Below are positions 49,737 through 58,320 of a stretch of DNA of 64,000 nt, piece after piece (positions within the stretch are counted from its first letter, which is position 1; each line of letters begins with the position of its first letter). The position numbers were made by a program, and so were the translations under genes. The stretch comes from JAISFI01 sp031553775 (GTDB taxonomy: Bacteria; Bacteroidota; Bacteroidia; Bacteroidales; Azobacteroidaceae). The notes under the pieces are model-generated. The model saw nothing but the letters and a program-made list of their open reading frames with translations, did no database searches and had not been told where the DNA came from. The stretch lies in the NCBI GenBank assembly GCA_031553775.1, contig JAVBLA010000047.1, forward strand, positions 1 to 64,000, written 5' to 3'.

Positions 49737-51041
49737 ATGTCATCATTCGTAATAGAAGGCGGCCATCGCCTATCCGGAAATATCACTCCACAGGGAGCCA
49801 AGAATGAAGCCTTACAGGTTTTATGTGCGGTTTTGCTGACCCCGGAGAAAGTAACGATCTCCAATGTGCCGGATATTCTGGATGTGAACAATCTGATCTT
49901 GTTGCTGGGAGATATGGGTGTAAAAGTCCAACGTCTGGACTCTCATACCTATACATTCCAGGCGGATGATATTAACCTGGATTATCTGCAAACAGATGAT
50001 TTTTTTCGGAAGAGTGCTTCTTTGCGCGGTTCCGTAATGATTGTCGGCCCGCTGGTTGCCCGTTTCGGCAAAGCATTGATTCCCAAGCCGGGAGGAGATA
50101 AGATCGGCCGCCGGAGGTTGGATACTCATTTTACGGGAATCCAGAAATTAGGTGCTGAGTTTGTCTATGATGCCGACCGGCAATTATATGAGGTTACTGC
50201 TGACCATCTGTCGGGTACCTATATGTTGCTGGATGAAGCTTCCGTTACCGGTACAGCCAATATCCTGATGGCTGCCGTATTGGCCGAAGGAAAAACAACG
50301 ATTTACAATGCCGCTTGTGAGCCATACCTGCAACAATTGTCTAAAATGCTCAATCGGATGGGTGCCCGGATCTCGGGAGTCGGCTCTAATTTACTCACCA
50401 TAGAAGGAGTAGAGGCCTTGGGTGCCTGTACCCATGCCATTCTACCGGATATGATCGAGATCGGTAGTTTTATCGGGATGGCGGCAATGACAGGTTCTGA
50501 GATAACAATTAAAAATGTTTCTGTCGAAAATCTGGGGATTATTCCGGATGCTTTCCGGCGGATCGGAATATCTATCGATCAGAAAGGCGATGATCTATAT
50601 ATTCCGGAGCAGGCATCTTATAGTATCGAGACTTTTATCGACGGCTCTATCATGACGATTGCCGATGCTCCCTGGCCAGGACTGACGCCTGACTTATTGA
50701 GTGTTTTCCTGGTGGTTGCCACACAGGCTAACGGAAGCGTGCTGATCCATCAGAAAATGTTTGAGAGCCGATTATTCTTTGTAGATAAACTGATCGATAT
50801 GGGAGCTCAGATCATTCTCTGCGATCCACACCGGGCTACTGTTATCGGATTAGGAAAACGTTTCCCGCTGCGCGGAGCCATTATGAGTTCTCCGGACATC
50901 CGTGCGGGAATAGCCTTGTTAATTGCTGCTATGAGCGCTGAAGGGGTAAGCCGTATAGATAATATCGATCAGATAGACCGTGGCTATCAGTATATCGACC
51001 GCCGGTTGAATACTTTGGGAGCCCGAATCACACGGATATGA
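49737..51041 (+). CDS. murA: UDP-N-acetylglucosamine 1-carboxyvinyltransferase with Asp in place of the catalytic Cys
   Basis: MurA performs the first committed step of peptidoglycan synthesis, adding enolpyruvate to UDP-GlcNAc. The 434-residue product has EGGHRLSGNITPQGAKNEAL at the N-terminus (with the Lys-Asn pair) and RAGIALLIAAMSAEGVSRIDN near the end. The loop that reads PGGCAIGARP in E. coli is PGGDKIGRRR here, so the Cys115 equivalent is Asp121. The same change in mycobacteria and chlamydiae keeps activity but makes the enzyme insensitive to fosfomycin. The rimM start overlaps the murA stop by 4 bases. Confidence 0.96.
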   Translation: MSSFVIEGGHRLSGNITPQGAKNEALQVLCAVLLTPEKVTISNVPDILDVNNLILLLGDMGVKVQRLDSHTYTFQADDINLDYLQTDDFFRKSASLRGSVMIVGPLVARFGKALIPKPGGDKIGRRRLDTHFTGIQKLGAEFVYDADRQLYEVTADHLSGTYMLLDEASVTGTANILMAAVLAEGKTTIYNAACEPYLQQLSKMLNRMGARISGVGSNLLTIEGVEALGACTHAILPDMIEIGSFIGMAAMTGSEITIKNVSVENLGIIPDAFRRIGISIDQKGDDLYIPEQASYSIETFIDGSIMTIADAPWPGLTPDLLSVFLVVATQANGSVLIHQKMFESRLFFVDKLIDMGAQIILCDPHRATVIGLGKRFPLRGAIMSSPDIRAGIALLIAAMSAEGVSRIDNIDQIDRGYQYIDRRLNTLGARITRI

Positions 51042-51562
51042 TCAGGAAAGAGGAAATCACACGCATCGGACAATTCAATAAGCCTCACGGAGTTAAAGGG
51101 GAATTGTCTTTTACCTTTTCAAACAATGTGTTTGACGGAAGTGAGTGTGGGTTTCTGATCTGTGAACTGGATGGTATTTTTGTTCCTTTTTTGATCGAAA
51201 GCTACCGTGTACGCTCGGATGTGACGGCCCTGATCAAACTGAAAGGGGTCGACTCGGAAGAAAGCGCCCGGAAATTTACCAATATACCTGTTTATTTTCC
51301 CAATATTTATTTTCAGGAAATCGGTTCTACAGACGCTACGACCTGGGATTATTTTATTGGGTTTACCTTAGAAGACACTCAACATGGGATTGTAGGAGAA
51401 ATTGTGGAAATAGAAGAGTCGACGGCCAATATCCTTTTCATTGTGGAGAATGGCGAAGATGAATACCTGATCCCGGCTGCTGAAGAATGGATTGTGGGGG
51501 TCGATTCGGAGAATAAAATATTGCAGGTTGAATTACCGGAGGGGTTGATTGGGTTGGACTGA
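51038..51562 (+). CDS. rimM: 16S rRNA processing protein RimM
   Basis: RimM binds ribosomal protein S19 and helps mature the 30S head. The N-terminal barrel starts RIGQFNKPHGVKGELSF, and the PRC-barrel domain includes DYFIGFTLEDTQHGIVGEI and YLIPAAEEWIVGVDSENKIL. The length of 174 residues is normal. It is coupled to murA by a 4-base overlap. The last ten codons are unusually G-rich. Confidence 0.94.
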   Translation: MIRKEEITRIGQFNKPHGVKGELSFTFSNNVFDGSECGFLICELDGIFVPFLIESYRVRSDVTALIKLKGVDSEESARKFTNIPVYFPNIYFQEIGSTDATTWDYFIGFTLEDTQHGIVGEIVEIEESTANILFIVENGEDEYLIPAAEEWIVGVDSENKILQVELPEGLIGLD

Positions 51563-51590
51563 TTGTATTTTGAATTTTAAAAAATCTACC

Positions 51591-52172
51591 ATGAAGTTCT
51601 GTTATTTTATTTTTTCTCTGATTTTGCTCGTTTCCTGCCGGATGAAGACATCCGAGGAAAAAGTTCAATATCTGATAAATAAGTTTGTTCGCTCAGGCTT
51701 AACAACACAAGATGGTTATCATCCAATTGAGTTTGGACCTTTAGATTCGGCTTTTACGTCGGTGAGATACACTCCGGATTACGAAAAAAATAATACGTAC
51801 GCATGTCTTTATCAAGCAATGGAACAGTCTTATTTATTAAAAACCAGCAAATATGTTCTGAATGCTCCTCCTCCGGACCCGAAAAAAAAGGAGGAGTATA
51901 TACGGCGGGCTGAGATCTGTGCAGACAGTGCTGCTTATTTTCAAGCAATCTGCGATTCGTTGAAGAAAGCATTTGTGCCTGAATTTATTGCATGGAAAAT
52001 GGAATATATTTATGAAGCAAAAAATGAGGAAGGAGTTCCGGCTATATATAAATATGTTTATTATTTCGACAAGAATTTGAGGAGAGTGAAGATGATCGGT
52101 CATGAGCAAATCTTCCGGAATTTACAGAAAATAACATTTTATCAGAATATAGATGAGTACAAAATTAAATAG
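51591..52172 (+). CDS. Small lipoprotein of unknown function
   Basis: A 193-residue protein starting at MKFCYFIFSLILLVSCRMK, a short signal ending in a lipobox (LLVSC). The mature part is helical and polar, with a basic Lys-rich patch (PPDPKKKEEYIRR) and several Tyr residues; the C-terminus (YYFDKNLRRVKMIGHEQI) is conserved-looking but matches no family that I recognise. The ATG at 51591 is preferred to the frame start at 51549 because the latter lies in the rimM gene and gives no signal. It is followed by the promoter of the large secreted protein. Confidence 0.7.
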   Translation: MKFCYFIFSLILLVSCRMKTSEEKVQYLINKFVRSGLTTQDGYHPIEFGPLDSAFTSVRYTPDYEKNNTYACLYQAMEQSYLLKTSKYVLNAPPPDPKKKEEYIRRAEICADSAAYFQAICDSLKKAFVPEFIAWKMEYIYEAKNEEGVPAIYKYVYYFDKNLRRVKMIGHEQIFRNLQKITFYQNIDEYKIK

Positions 52173-52186
52173 TGAGCCCTTATAAA

Positions 52187-52218
52187 TTGTAATTGATAAT
52201 TAAAAATAATTATCTTTG
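52187..52218 (+). promoter_or_regulatory. Promoter of the large zincin/hydrolase gene
   Basis: TTG (52187-52189), 21 bases, and TATCTTTG (52211-52218) fit the Bacteroidota consensus. The leader to the ATG at 52263 would be about 40 bases. Confidence 0.6.
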
Positions 52219-52262
52219 CTTTTCAAAAGTGTATTAACCAATAACCAACTTATATTTTAACT

Positions 52263-55200
52263 ATGAAAAAAATCCTGCTCAGCATTGCATGTCTATGCTT
52301 ATTCCCTGTTTTATTTGTTCATGTGTCAGCACAGGAAGTTTATCCGGTCCGCTTGTACACAGCTTTGTATCCACCTTATACACCGGAGGTAGCAAGTTTT
52401 TACACCGGTACACAGGAAAAATTGGTAGTTACCCTCGTGAATACCGATTTAAATCAGCCTATGGTCCGGATCCGGCTCAGGATGAAAATAACAGGTACAC
52501 TTCTTTCCCTGTATAATCCTCCAGAGGTGTATACGCCGGAAATTTCCTTAGAATCCGGCATGCCTGTCCGTTTATCATTACACGACTTTGCTATTTATTT
52601 CCGGAAAGAAAGTCTGCGGATAAACGGTAACCCTTCCGAATTTTATCGTACCGGACGTTTGCCGGATGGTTTTTATCGTTTTCATTTTGAGGCGTATGAC
52701 GTACAGACCGGTCGGTTAGTCAGTAACCGGGAGGCAGGTTTCGCTCAGGCCTGGATTGTGTCTGTCCACCCTCCTTTATTGAATTTGCCCAGGAAAGGAG
52801 AGTTGGTGGCAGAAACAGACCTGCAACAGATCCTGTTTAGCTGGACACCCCGCCATACCAATAGTATGTATGCCGCTTATAATACAGAATATGAGTTTTC
52901 TATCGCGGAGATCTATGACAAATCTCTTCCTCCTGAAGCCGCATTTACCTATTCGCCTGTCTTGTATAGCGAACATACTTTACAAAGTTCGGTTCTCTAT
53001 ACCCTGATGCAACCCGCTTTGATTCCGGGCCGCCGCTATGCCTGGCAGGTGAAAGCCATTGCCCGGGATGGAACTGAAGCTGCCAATGTTTTTTTGAACG
53101 ATGGTTATAGCCAAGTGTTTTGGTTTGATTATACTGCCGATTGCAAACCGGTTACGGAGATATCCGCCTCGTATGATGCCGGACGGGTTTATCTGACCTG
53201 GACAGAGACCCCAGCTTCTGATTATCGATTGGAATACCGGCGTACCGGAGAATCTGAATGGACATCGGAAAATATCTATGCCGGCACGCATGTGTTATCT
53301 TCCCTTCAACCAGGTGAGAAATACGAATACCGCATCGCTTGCCGTTGTGTGGATAATGATGGCTATGTGTATAGTGAGATCCGTTTTTTTGAGGTCCCGG
53401 AAAAAATCCCACAAAATCCGGCCTGTGGTATACAGGCGGAAAATACAATCTCCAACCGGAAAAAAATAAGTAACCTGTCGGCAGGTGATGTCGTATCTGC
53501 CGGAAAATTTCCGGTGAAAATAACGGAAGTAAAAGGCAGCAGCAATTTTACGGGAGAAGGACAGGTGATGATCCCTGTTCTGAAGAAATCTTTTGGAAAG
53601 GTTATATTCAAACAGATAACAGTCAATACAGACCGTCAATTATTATCCGGATATTTTGAAACGGCATACGATCCGGCAGATCACGCAAATTCCGTTTGGA
53701 ATATTGATGATTATATTCAGGGTGGAGCAGGAATGGGAGATATCCGTACCGGAGAGGAAAAAGCAGCATATACTGTTACCGGAAATATCGATGTAAATCA
53801 TCAGGCGGGAGTGGAACAAAAAACCGGTAGAAGAGATGACGAAGAGAATCAGGAACACCCTGAAAATGATACGGATACCGAAACAGGAGCTTATTATGTG
53901 ATCAGCTATAAAGATAAACAGGGTAAAAATCACAAGATAGAAGTCGACGAACTTCCAGCTACCGTTTCGGATACTACCGGAAGTGCTTATGAAATTGACG
54001 AAGACGGAAACATTACCGTTCTTTACGAAAAAGCATCTTATTCTCTGAAGCCGGAGACCAGGGATATTTTGCGGGAAGACCTGGCTGTTATTGTATTTGA
54101 GAAAACGCCCCGAACCCTTTATACCTTAGACGTCTATAAAGAAGCTTATCTGAAAGAAACCTTGTTTTTTGAAGCTTATAAAAAAGCCGATGAGCAGATC
54201 TATTCTTCCTGTAAATTCATGCCGGAAGGAAAAACGGATGAACTGTTCATCCGGATAATATCATCCGGTAAAAACTTTAAACCGGAAAAAGTGCATTTCA
54301 TTACAACCGCAGGAAAAGAGTTGAAATCTACCTATGAAGAAAACCGGAACGGTTGGACACTCCGGCTCCTGGGGAGCGAGGCCGGCGACGGGCAGGAACT
54401 GTATGTAGTACAGGATGAAACCGGAAAAGGTAAATATGCGACTTTGGGTAAATTGCGCATCCATACGTACGAATCGAAGATATTACAGGTCCGGTTGGTG
54501 CCTGTAAACGGTTTTCGTTTAGATGAAAAAGAAATAAGAGCGTCTTTGAATGCAATTTATAACCCTGTCGGCATATCTTTCGTGGTAAAGACGGAAGATA
54601 ATTTTGTCCATTCCGGTTGGGATTTGAATGCAGATGGAAAATTGCAGGTGGAGGGTTCCGGTCTGATTTCCTCCCAGACCGATGAAATGAAGATACTCAA
54701 TCGTTTTTATGAGGCAATGAAGGAACAAGGATTGGAGAAAGATGCAGTTTACCTGTTTATGCTAAAATCTGCTAATTTGCCGGACCTGGCAGGCTGCATG
54801 CCAAGGGGGAAACAATTCGGTTATCTGTTTGGCGGTGCTACGGGAAGAATAGCTGCCCATGAAATCGGACATGGCGCATTCAAGCTTCGACATCTTTCTG
54901 AATATCATTTTACACAGGGAGACCTGCCGGATAATCTTATGAATACCCCTCCGGGAGTAGAACTGGCAAAATTTCAATGGGATGCTGTACACAGTCCCGG
55001 GTTTGTTTCAGGTATTTTTGAAAAGGATGAAGATGGTATGAGTATTATTGAAAATAATCGTTTGATGGCGGAATTCCTGGAAAATTTGCGATTGTCTATC
55101 CGGGATGGGAAGAATTTGCAGGTAGTGACTGGTGCCAATACCACAGAAAAAGGAGGAATGTTGCTTGATGGCAGGCAATATTCTTTCCTGTCGGCAACCT

Positions 55201-56243
55201 ATAATAAAAATGCAAATTATACCCTGAAAGGAATTCAGCCAAGTGTTTTTAATGAACGGACTATCTATGGGAAAGAAGTGTTTTGTCTCGGTTATGCCGG
55301 AAATTCAATTAAAATCACCCTTCATTCCAACTCAGACAGGGAATATCTGAAGGATTATCTGCATGCTTCAAGGGCCAATGTTTTTTTATTGTTTGTATCA
55401 GGTTATGATCCTATGGATGAGATTAAAGAGTTCCTGAATGCCAATGAAAATCAGCAGATTTATGAAAATTTCTGGGATAAATTGGTGGGTTTTGTGCAAA
55501 AAACGCCAATGGATAAAGACCGGAAGCAATATTGGAGTTCAGGATCATTTTCCGACAGAATGATTCATCTGCTAAAACCCAAATATATTACCTATATGGC
55601 AGGGCATGACGATGTCGGAACTTCCAATCACCGGTCGATCGGAAAATTTGCCACCAGTCTTTTATCGTCCCTGAGTGCATCCAATCTGTTGAATGCTTGC
55701 TATCACCGGTCATCTTGCGTATATCTGAATACAGAAACGAATACAAACGGTTTTATTCAACGCCGGAACAATGGATTTGAACGGGGAAAGGATTTTGTGT
55801 CGGAAATAAAATCCAAATGCTCCAGAACCCAGTCAGGGATACTGGAAGATACCCTGGATGTGGTTTGTCACAGCATGGGCTTTGCTCATGCATTAGGAAT
55901 TGTAGATGCTGTGAAACAGTCCATGCAAAACGATTTGAAAGGTCTTACTCTGGGCCGCTTTTATATTTTTGCCCCTGAAAATGCCTGTTCAGGAGAAGTT
56001 AATCCCAATGAATGGAAAGAAATATGGCAGTACGGCAGCAGCGAAGAGGCATTGAAAAATCATCCCTGGTTACAAGACGGAGTCGCCCCACAATGTGCCG
56101 TAAAAAATATCGGTAACCGGCGGATATTTATTCCTTCAGGATACCAACACCAGGGATTCCTGGAAAGCCATAGCATAGGGAATTATGGGTGGGTGTTTGA
56201 GTTGGGGGAGGGGAGTAAGGGGAGAGTTGTGCCGAGGAGTTAA
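52263..56243 (+). CDS. Giant exported protein: Fn3, zincin-like peptidase and C-terminal serine-hydrolase-like domain
   Basis: A 1326-residue protein with a signal (MKKILLSIACLCLFPVLFVH). Residues 25-285 are beta-rich, 290-385 a fibronectin type III domain (VYLTWTETPASDYRLEYRR). After an acidic linker (about 510-560) comes a peptidase-like region with AAHEIGHGAFKLRH (His866, Glu867, His870, His877), then DLPDNLMN and AKFQWDAVHSPG. This order matches a Bacteroidota family of polymorphic-toxin-like proteins where the zincin precedes a variable C-terminal effector. Here that part (about 930-1326) has a nucleophile elbow VVCHSMGFAHALG with Ser1204, like lipases and other alpha/beta hydrolases. 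No T9SS sorting domain is visible. An immunity-like gene lies 1.3 kb downstream. The function is inferred. Confidence 0.75.
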   Translation: MKKILLSIACLCLFPVLFVHVSAQEVYPVRLYTALYPPYTPEVASFYTGTQEKLVVTLVNTDLNQPMVRIRLRMKITGTLLSLYNPPEVYTPEISLESGMPVRLSLHDFAIYFRKESLRINGNPSEFYRTGRLPDGFYRFHFEAYDVQTGRLVSNREAGFAQAWIVSVHPPLLNLPRKGELVAETDLQQILFSWTPRHTNSMYAAYNTEYEFSIAEIYDKSLPPEAAFTYSPVLYSEHTLQSSVLYTLMQPALIPGRRYAWQVKAIARDGTEAANVFLNDGYSQVFWFDYTADCKPVTEISASYDAGRVYLTWTETPASDYRLEYRRTGESEWTSENIYAGTHVLSSLQPGEKYEYRIACRCVDNDGYVYSEIRFFEVPEKIPQNPACGIQAENTISNRKKISNLSAGDVVSAGKFPVKITEVKGSSNFTGEGQVMIPVLKKSFGKVIFKQITVNTDRQLLSGYFETAYDPADHANSVWNIDDYIQGGAGMGDIRTGEEKAAYTVTGNIDVNHQAGVEQKTGRRDDEENQEHPENDTDTETGAYYVISYKDKQGKNHKIEVDELPATVSDTTGSAYEIDEDGNITVLYEKASYSLKPETRDILREDLAVIVFEKTPRTLYTLDVYKEAYLKETLFFEAYKKADEQIYSSCKFMPEGKTDELFIRIISSGKNFKPEKVHFITTAGKELKSTYEENRNGWTLRLLGSEAGDGQELYVVQDETGKGKYATLGKLRIHTYESKILQVRLVPVNGFRLDEKEIRASLNAIYNPVGISFVVKTEDNFVHSGWDLNADGKLQVEGSGLISSQTDEMKILNRFYEAMKEQGLEKDAVYLFMLKSANLPDLAGCMPRGKQFGYLFGGATGRIAAHEIGHGAFKLRHLSEYHFTQGDLPDNLMNTPPGVELAKFQWDAVHSPGFVSGIFEKDEDGMSIIENNRLMAEFLENLRLSIRDGKNLQVVTGANTTEKGGMLLDGRQYSFLSATYNKNANYTLKGIQPSVFNERTIYGKEVFCLGYAGNSIKITLHSNSDREYLKDYLHASRANVFLLFVSGYDPMDEIKEFLNANENQQIYENFWDKLVGFVQKTPMDKDRKQYWSSGSFSDRMIHLLKPKYITYMAGHDDVGTSNHRSIGKFATSLLSSLSASNLLNACYHRSSCVYLNTETNTNGFIQRRNNGFERGKDFVSEIKSKCSRTQSGILEDTLDVVCHSMGFAHALGIVDAVKQSMQNDLKGLTLGRFYIFAPENACSGEVNPNEWKEIWQYGSSEEALKNHPWLQDGVAPQCAVKNIGNRRIFIPSGYQHQGFLESHSIGNYGWVFELGEGSKGRVVPRS
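56187..56222 (+). other. G-rich tract with G-quadruplex potential
   Basis: Inside the last codons of the large gene there are five runs of three to five G (56187-56189, 56191-56193, 56204-56208, 56210-56213, 56219-56222). On paper this can fold into a four-stranded G structure in DNA or mRNA. The rest of the gene is not G-rich. Confidence 0.5.
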
Positions 56244-56382
56244 GAGTTAGGAGTTAAGAATTAAGAGTTGAATTGTGAAGTCCGGTTGGGTGGTTCTTTT
56301 TGGTTTTAAAGTGCTGAAGATGATGTTTCATGAGGGATTCGAAGAATCCCAACTCTTAATTCTTAACTCCTAACTCTTAACT
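56236..56382. repeat. Composite repeat: heptamer arms around the GGATTC hairpin
   Basis: The left arm (GAGTTAAGAGTTAGGAG type, 56236-56270) includes the stop codon of the large gene. The right arm (56351-56382) is its complement, and GGGATTC-GAA-GAATCCC lies at 56334-56350. A GCCGC-ATA-GCGGG hairpin follows (about 56383-56395), as after atpG. It is the third copy of this composite element. Confidence 0.8.
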
Positions 56383-56461
56383 GCCGCATAGCGGGCTTCT
56401 TGTTTTGTTTAAAAAAAATCACCACCTTTGCGTGCAAATTAGAGTAGATTTCAAAACAGGT

Positions 56462-57544
56462 ATGAAGTTTCTTCGGAAAATTGATATTTATATTATTAAG
56501 AAGTTTCTTGGCACTTATTTTTTTGCCATTCTTTTGATCTTATCTATTACGGTAATGTTCGATGTGAATGAAAAAATTGATAAGTTTATCAAAAATGATG
56601 CGCCGCTTTCTGCTATTGTATTCGATTATTACCTGAATTTCATTCCATATTTTGCCAATTTATTCAGTCCGCTGTTCACGTTTATCGCCGTTATCTTTTT
56701 TACCTCTAAACTGGCTGATAATTCGGAGATTATTGCAATGCTTTCGGGTGGGATCAGTTTTCCCCGGTTGATGCGGCCATATATGATGTCGGCCACTATA
56801 ATAGCCATTTTTACTTTTATGCTGAACAGTTTTGTGATCCCTCCGGCCAATATTACCCGGATTGCTTTTCAGAACAAGTACATCCGGGATAAGAGTGTGG
56901 ATTATGCACGGAATGTTCAATTGGAAGTCTCCCCCGGTGTAATTATGTATATGGGGAGTTATAATGATAAGACGGCTACAGGCCGGCACTTTTCACTGGA
57001 AAAATTCAATGATAAAGAATTGGTTTCCAGGTTAACTGCTCAATCGATCAGTTATGATTCGGTCAATCACTGGACTATTAAAGATTACATGGTAAGGAAT
57101 TTTACCGGTATGAAAGAAACCATCAGTCATGGGGAAAGTATAGATACGGTTTTAGTAATGGCTCCGTCTGATTTCCTGATTTCCGTTAATGATTGTGAAC
57201 AAATGACTACTCCGGAGCTTCGCAGCTATATTAATCGTCAGAAAGAGAGGGGAGTCGGCAATATACAGCTATTCGAGATTGAATATTTTCAGCGTTTTTC
57301 TATGACTTTTGCCGCTTTTATCCTGACCATTATCGGAGCATCTCTTTCTTCCCGCAAGGTAAAAGGAGGCATGGGTTTTAATATTGGGATGGGATTGTTG
57401 CTCAGCTTTTCTTATATTCTTTTTATGCAGGTAACGTCTACTTTTGCTATTTCCGGCTATGTGAGTTCTTTTGTTGCGGTTTGGATTCCTAATTTTGTTT
57501 ATTCGTTTATTGCGGTTTATTTGTATTTGAAGGCGCCGAGGTGA
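56462..57544 (+). CDS. LptF/LptG-family permease of LPS export
   Basis: A 360-residue member of the LptF/G (YjgP/YjgQ) family that, with LptB, lifts lipopolysaccharide out of the inner membrane. It has six membrane helices in the usual three-plus-three arrangement with a periplasmic beta-jellyroll (residues about 130-260) between them. Characteristic parts are KIDIYIIKKFLGTYFFAILL, AMLSGGISFPRLMRP and SLSSRKVKGGMGFNIGMGL. F and G cannot be told apart with confidence. The start is the ATG at 56462 (MKFLRKIDIYIIKKF); the longer frame from 56405 crosses a CACCTTTG box that might be its promoter. Confidence 0.92.
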   Translation: MKFLRKIDIYIIKKFLGTYFFAILLILSITVMFDVNEKIDKFIKNDAPLSAIVFDYYLNFIPYFANLFSPLFTFIAVIFFTSKLADNSEIIAMLSGGISFPRLMRPYMMSATIIAIFTFMLNSFVIPPANITRIAFQNKYIRDKSVDYARNVQLEVSPGVIMYMGSYNDKTATGRHFSLEKFNDKELVSRLTAQSISYDSVNHWTIKDYMVRNFTGMKETISHGESIDTVLVMAPSDFLISVNDCEQMTTPELRSYINRQKERGVGNIQLFEIEYFQRFSMTFAAFILTIIGASLSSRKVKGGMGFNIGMGLLLSFSYILFMQVTSTFAISGYVSSFVAVWIPNFVYSFIAVYLYLKAPR

Positions 57545-57567
57545 TTTATCATAAATCTCTCTATTTA

Positions 57568-58278
57568 ATGAAATTTGTAGACAAAAATAATAAAGGAAAA
57601 ACATGGGATAAAAGATCAATAATGATTTTTTTTATCGTTGTTTTTTTGCTCGTGGGAGTTGTTTTGTTTATTACTCTAGATTATAAGGCGTTTTTTATTC
57701 GTCATAGGGGCAATTGGACAACAACAGTAGGAAGAATTGACTCTATAGAAAAACTAACAGGAATAAACCAAACTCGTATGGGAAATATAATATCTGTTAC
57801 CGGCTATAGAATAGAGTATACCTATCTTGTGGATACTGATGAATATCATGCCGAAACTATTATCTCTCCATTGGAAAATGATTTTATTGATTTTGCTGCC
57901 AAAGTGAAGAATGAATGGGTAATTGAAATTTACTATAAAAAGGAGAAATTTACAGACAGTTATGTAAATACAGATTTGAAGTCTGCATTTTATAAAAAAA
58001 GGTCTTTATCCTTAAATGAGCATGCTCATTTAAAAGGATATCTACCCAAGGATAGCTTGGTATCTACTCCTGAAATTGCAGCCCAAATGGCAGAAACGAT
58101 ATTGAATGGGATTTATGGTGAAAAAAACATTGAAAAACAAAAACCTTTTGTTGTTAATTTAGAAAATGAGATTTGGATTGTAAAAGGGCAAATGAAAGAA
58201 AATTCCAAAGGGGGCGTGGTTTATGTCGAGATTAGAAAAAGCAATGGAGAAATTCTAAAAATTACTCATGGAAAATAG
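57568..58278 (+). CDS. Membrane protein with DUF3592-like domain and C-terminal NTF2-fold immunity domain
   Basis: A 236-residue protein: one membrane helix near residues 18-40 (MIFFIVVFLLVGVVLFITL), a DUF3592-like region (residues about 45-150, TTVGRIDSIEKLTG and EYTYLVDTDEYHAETIISP) and a C-terminal domain of about 70 residues. That last part (MAETILNGIYGEKNIEKQKP, VNLENEIWIVKGQM, GGVVYVEIRKSNGEILKITH) closely follows the pattern of YbbC/YhhH-type NTF2-fold immunity proteins, which neutralise secreted toxins. The gene is more AT-rich than its neighbours, suggesting transfer. The ATG at 57568 is chosen; a GTG at 57541 overlaps the permease stop. It may protect against the large protein upstream, though lptF/G lies between them. 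Confidence 0.75.
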   Translation: MKFVDKNNKGKTWDKRSIMIFFIVVFLLVGVVLFITLDYKAFFIRHRGNWTTTVGRIDSIEKLTGINQTRMGNIISVTGYRIEYTYLVDTDEYHAETIISPLENDFIDFAAKVKNEWVIEIYYKKEKFTDSYVNTDLKSAFYKKRSLSLNEHAHLKGYLPKDSLVSTPEIAAQMAETILNGIYGEKNIEKQKPFVVNLENEIWIVKGQMKENSKGGVVYVEIRKSNGEILKITHGK

Positions 58279-58320
58279 CGATTTCTCTTTTGAAAGTTAA
58301 AATTTGCTGAATCTGAAAAC

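Noticed and set aside
49737..51041. Non-MurA enolpyruvyl transferase (AroA-like), because the catalytic Cys is missing
   Set aside because: Overall sequence and operon context are those of MurA, and Asp at this position is an accepted functional variant.
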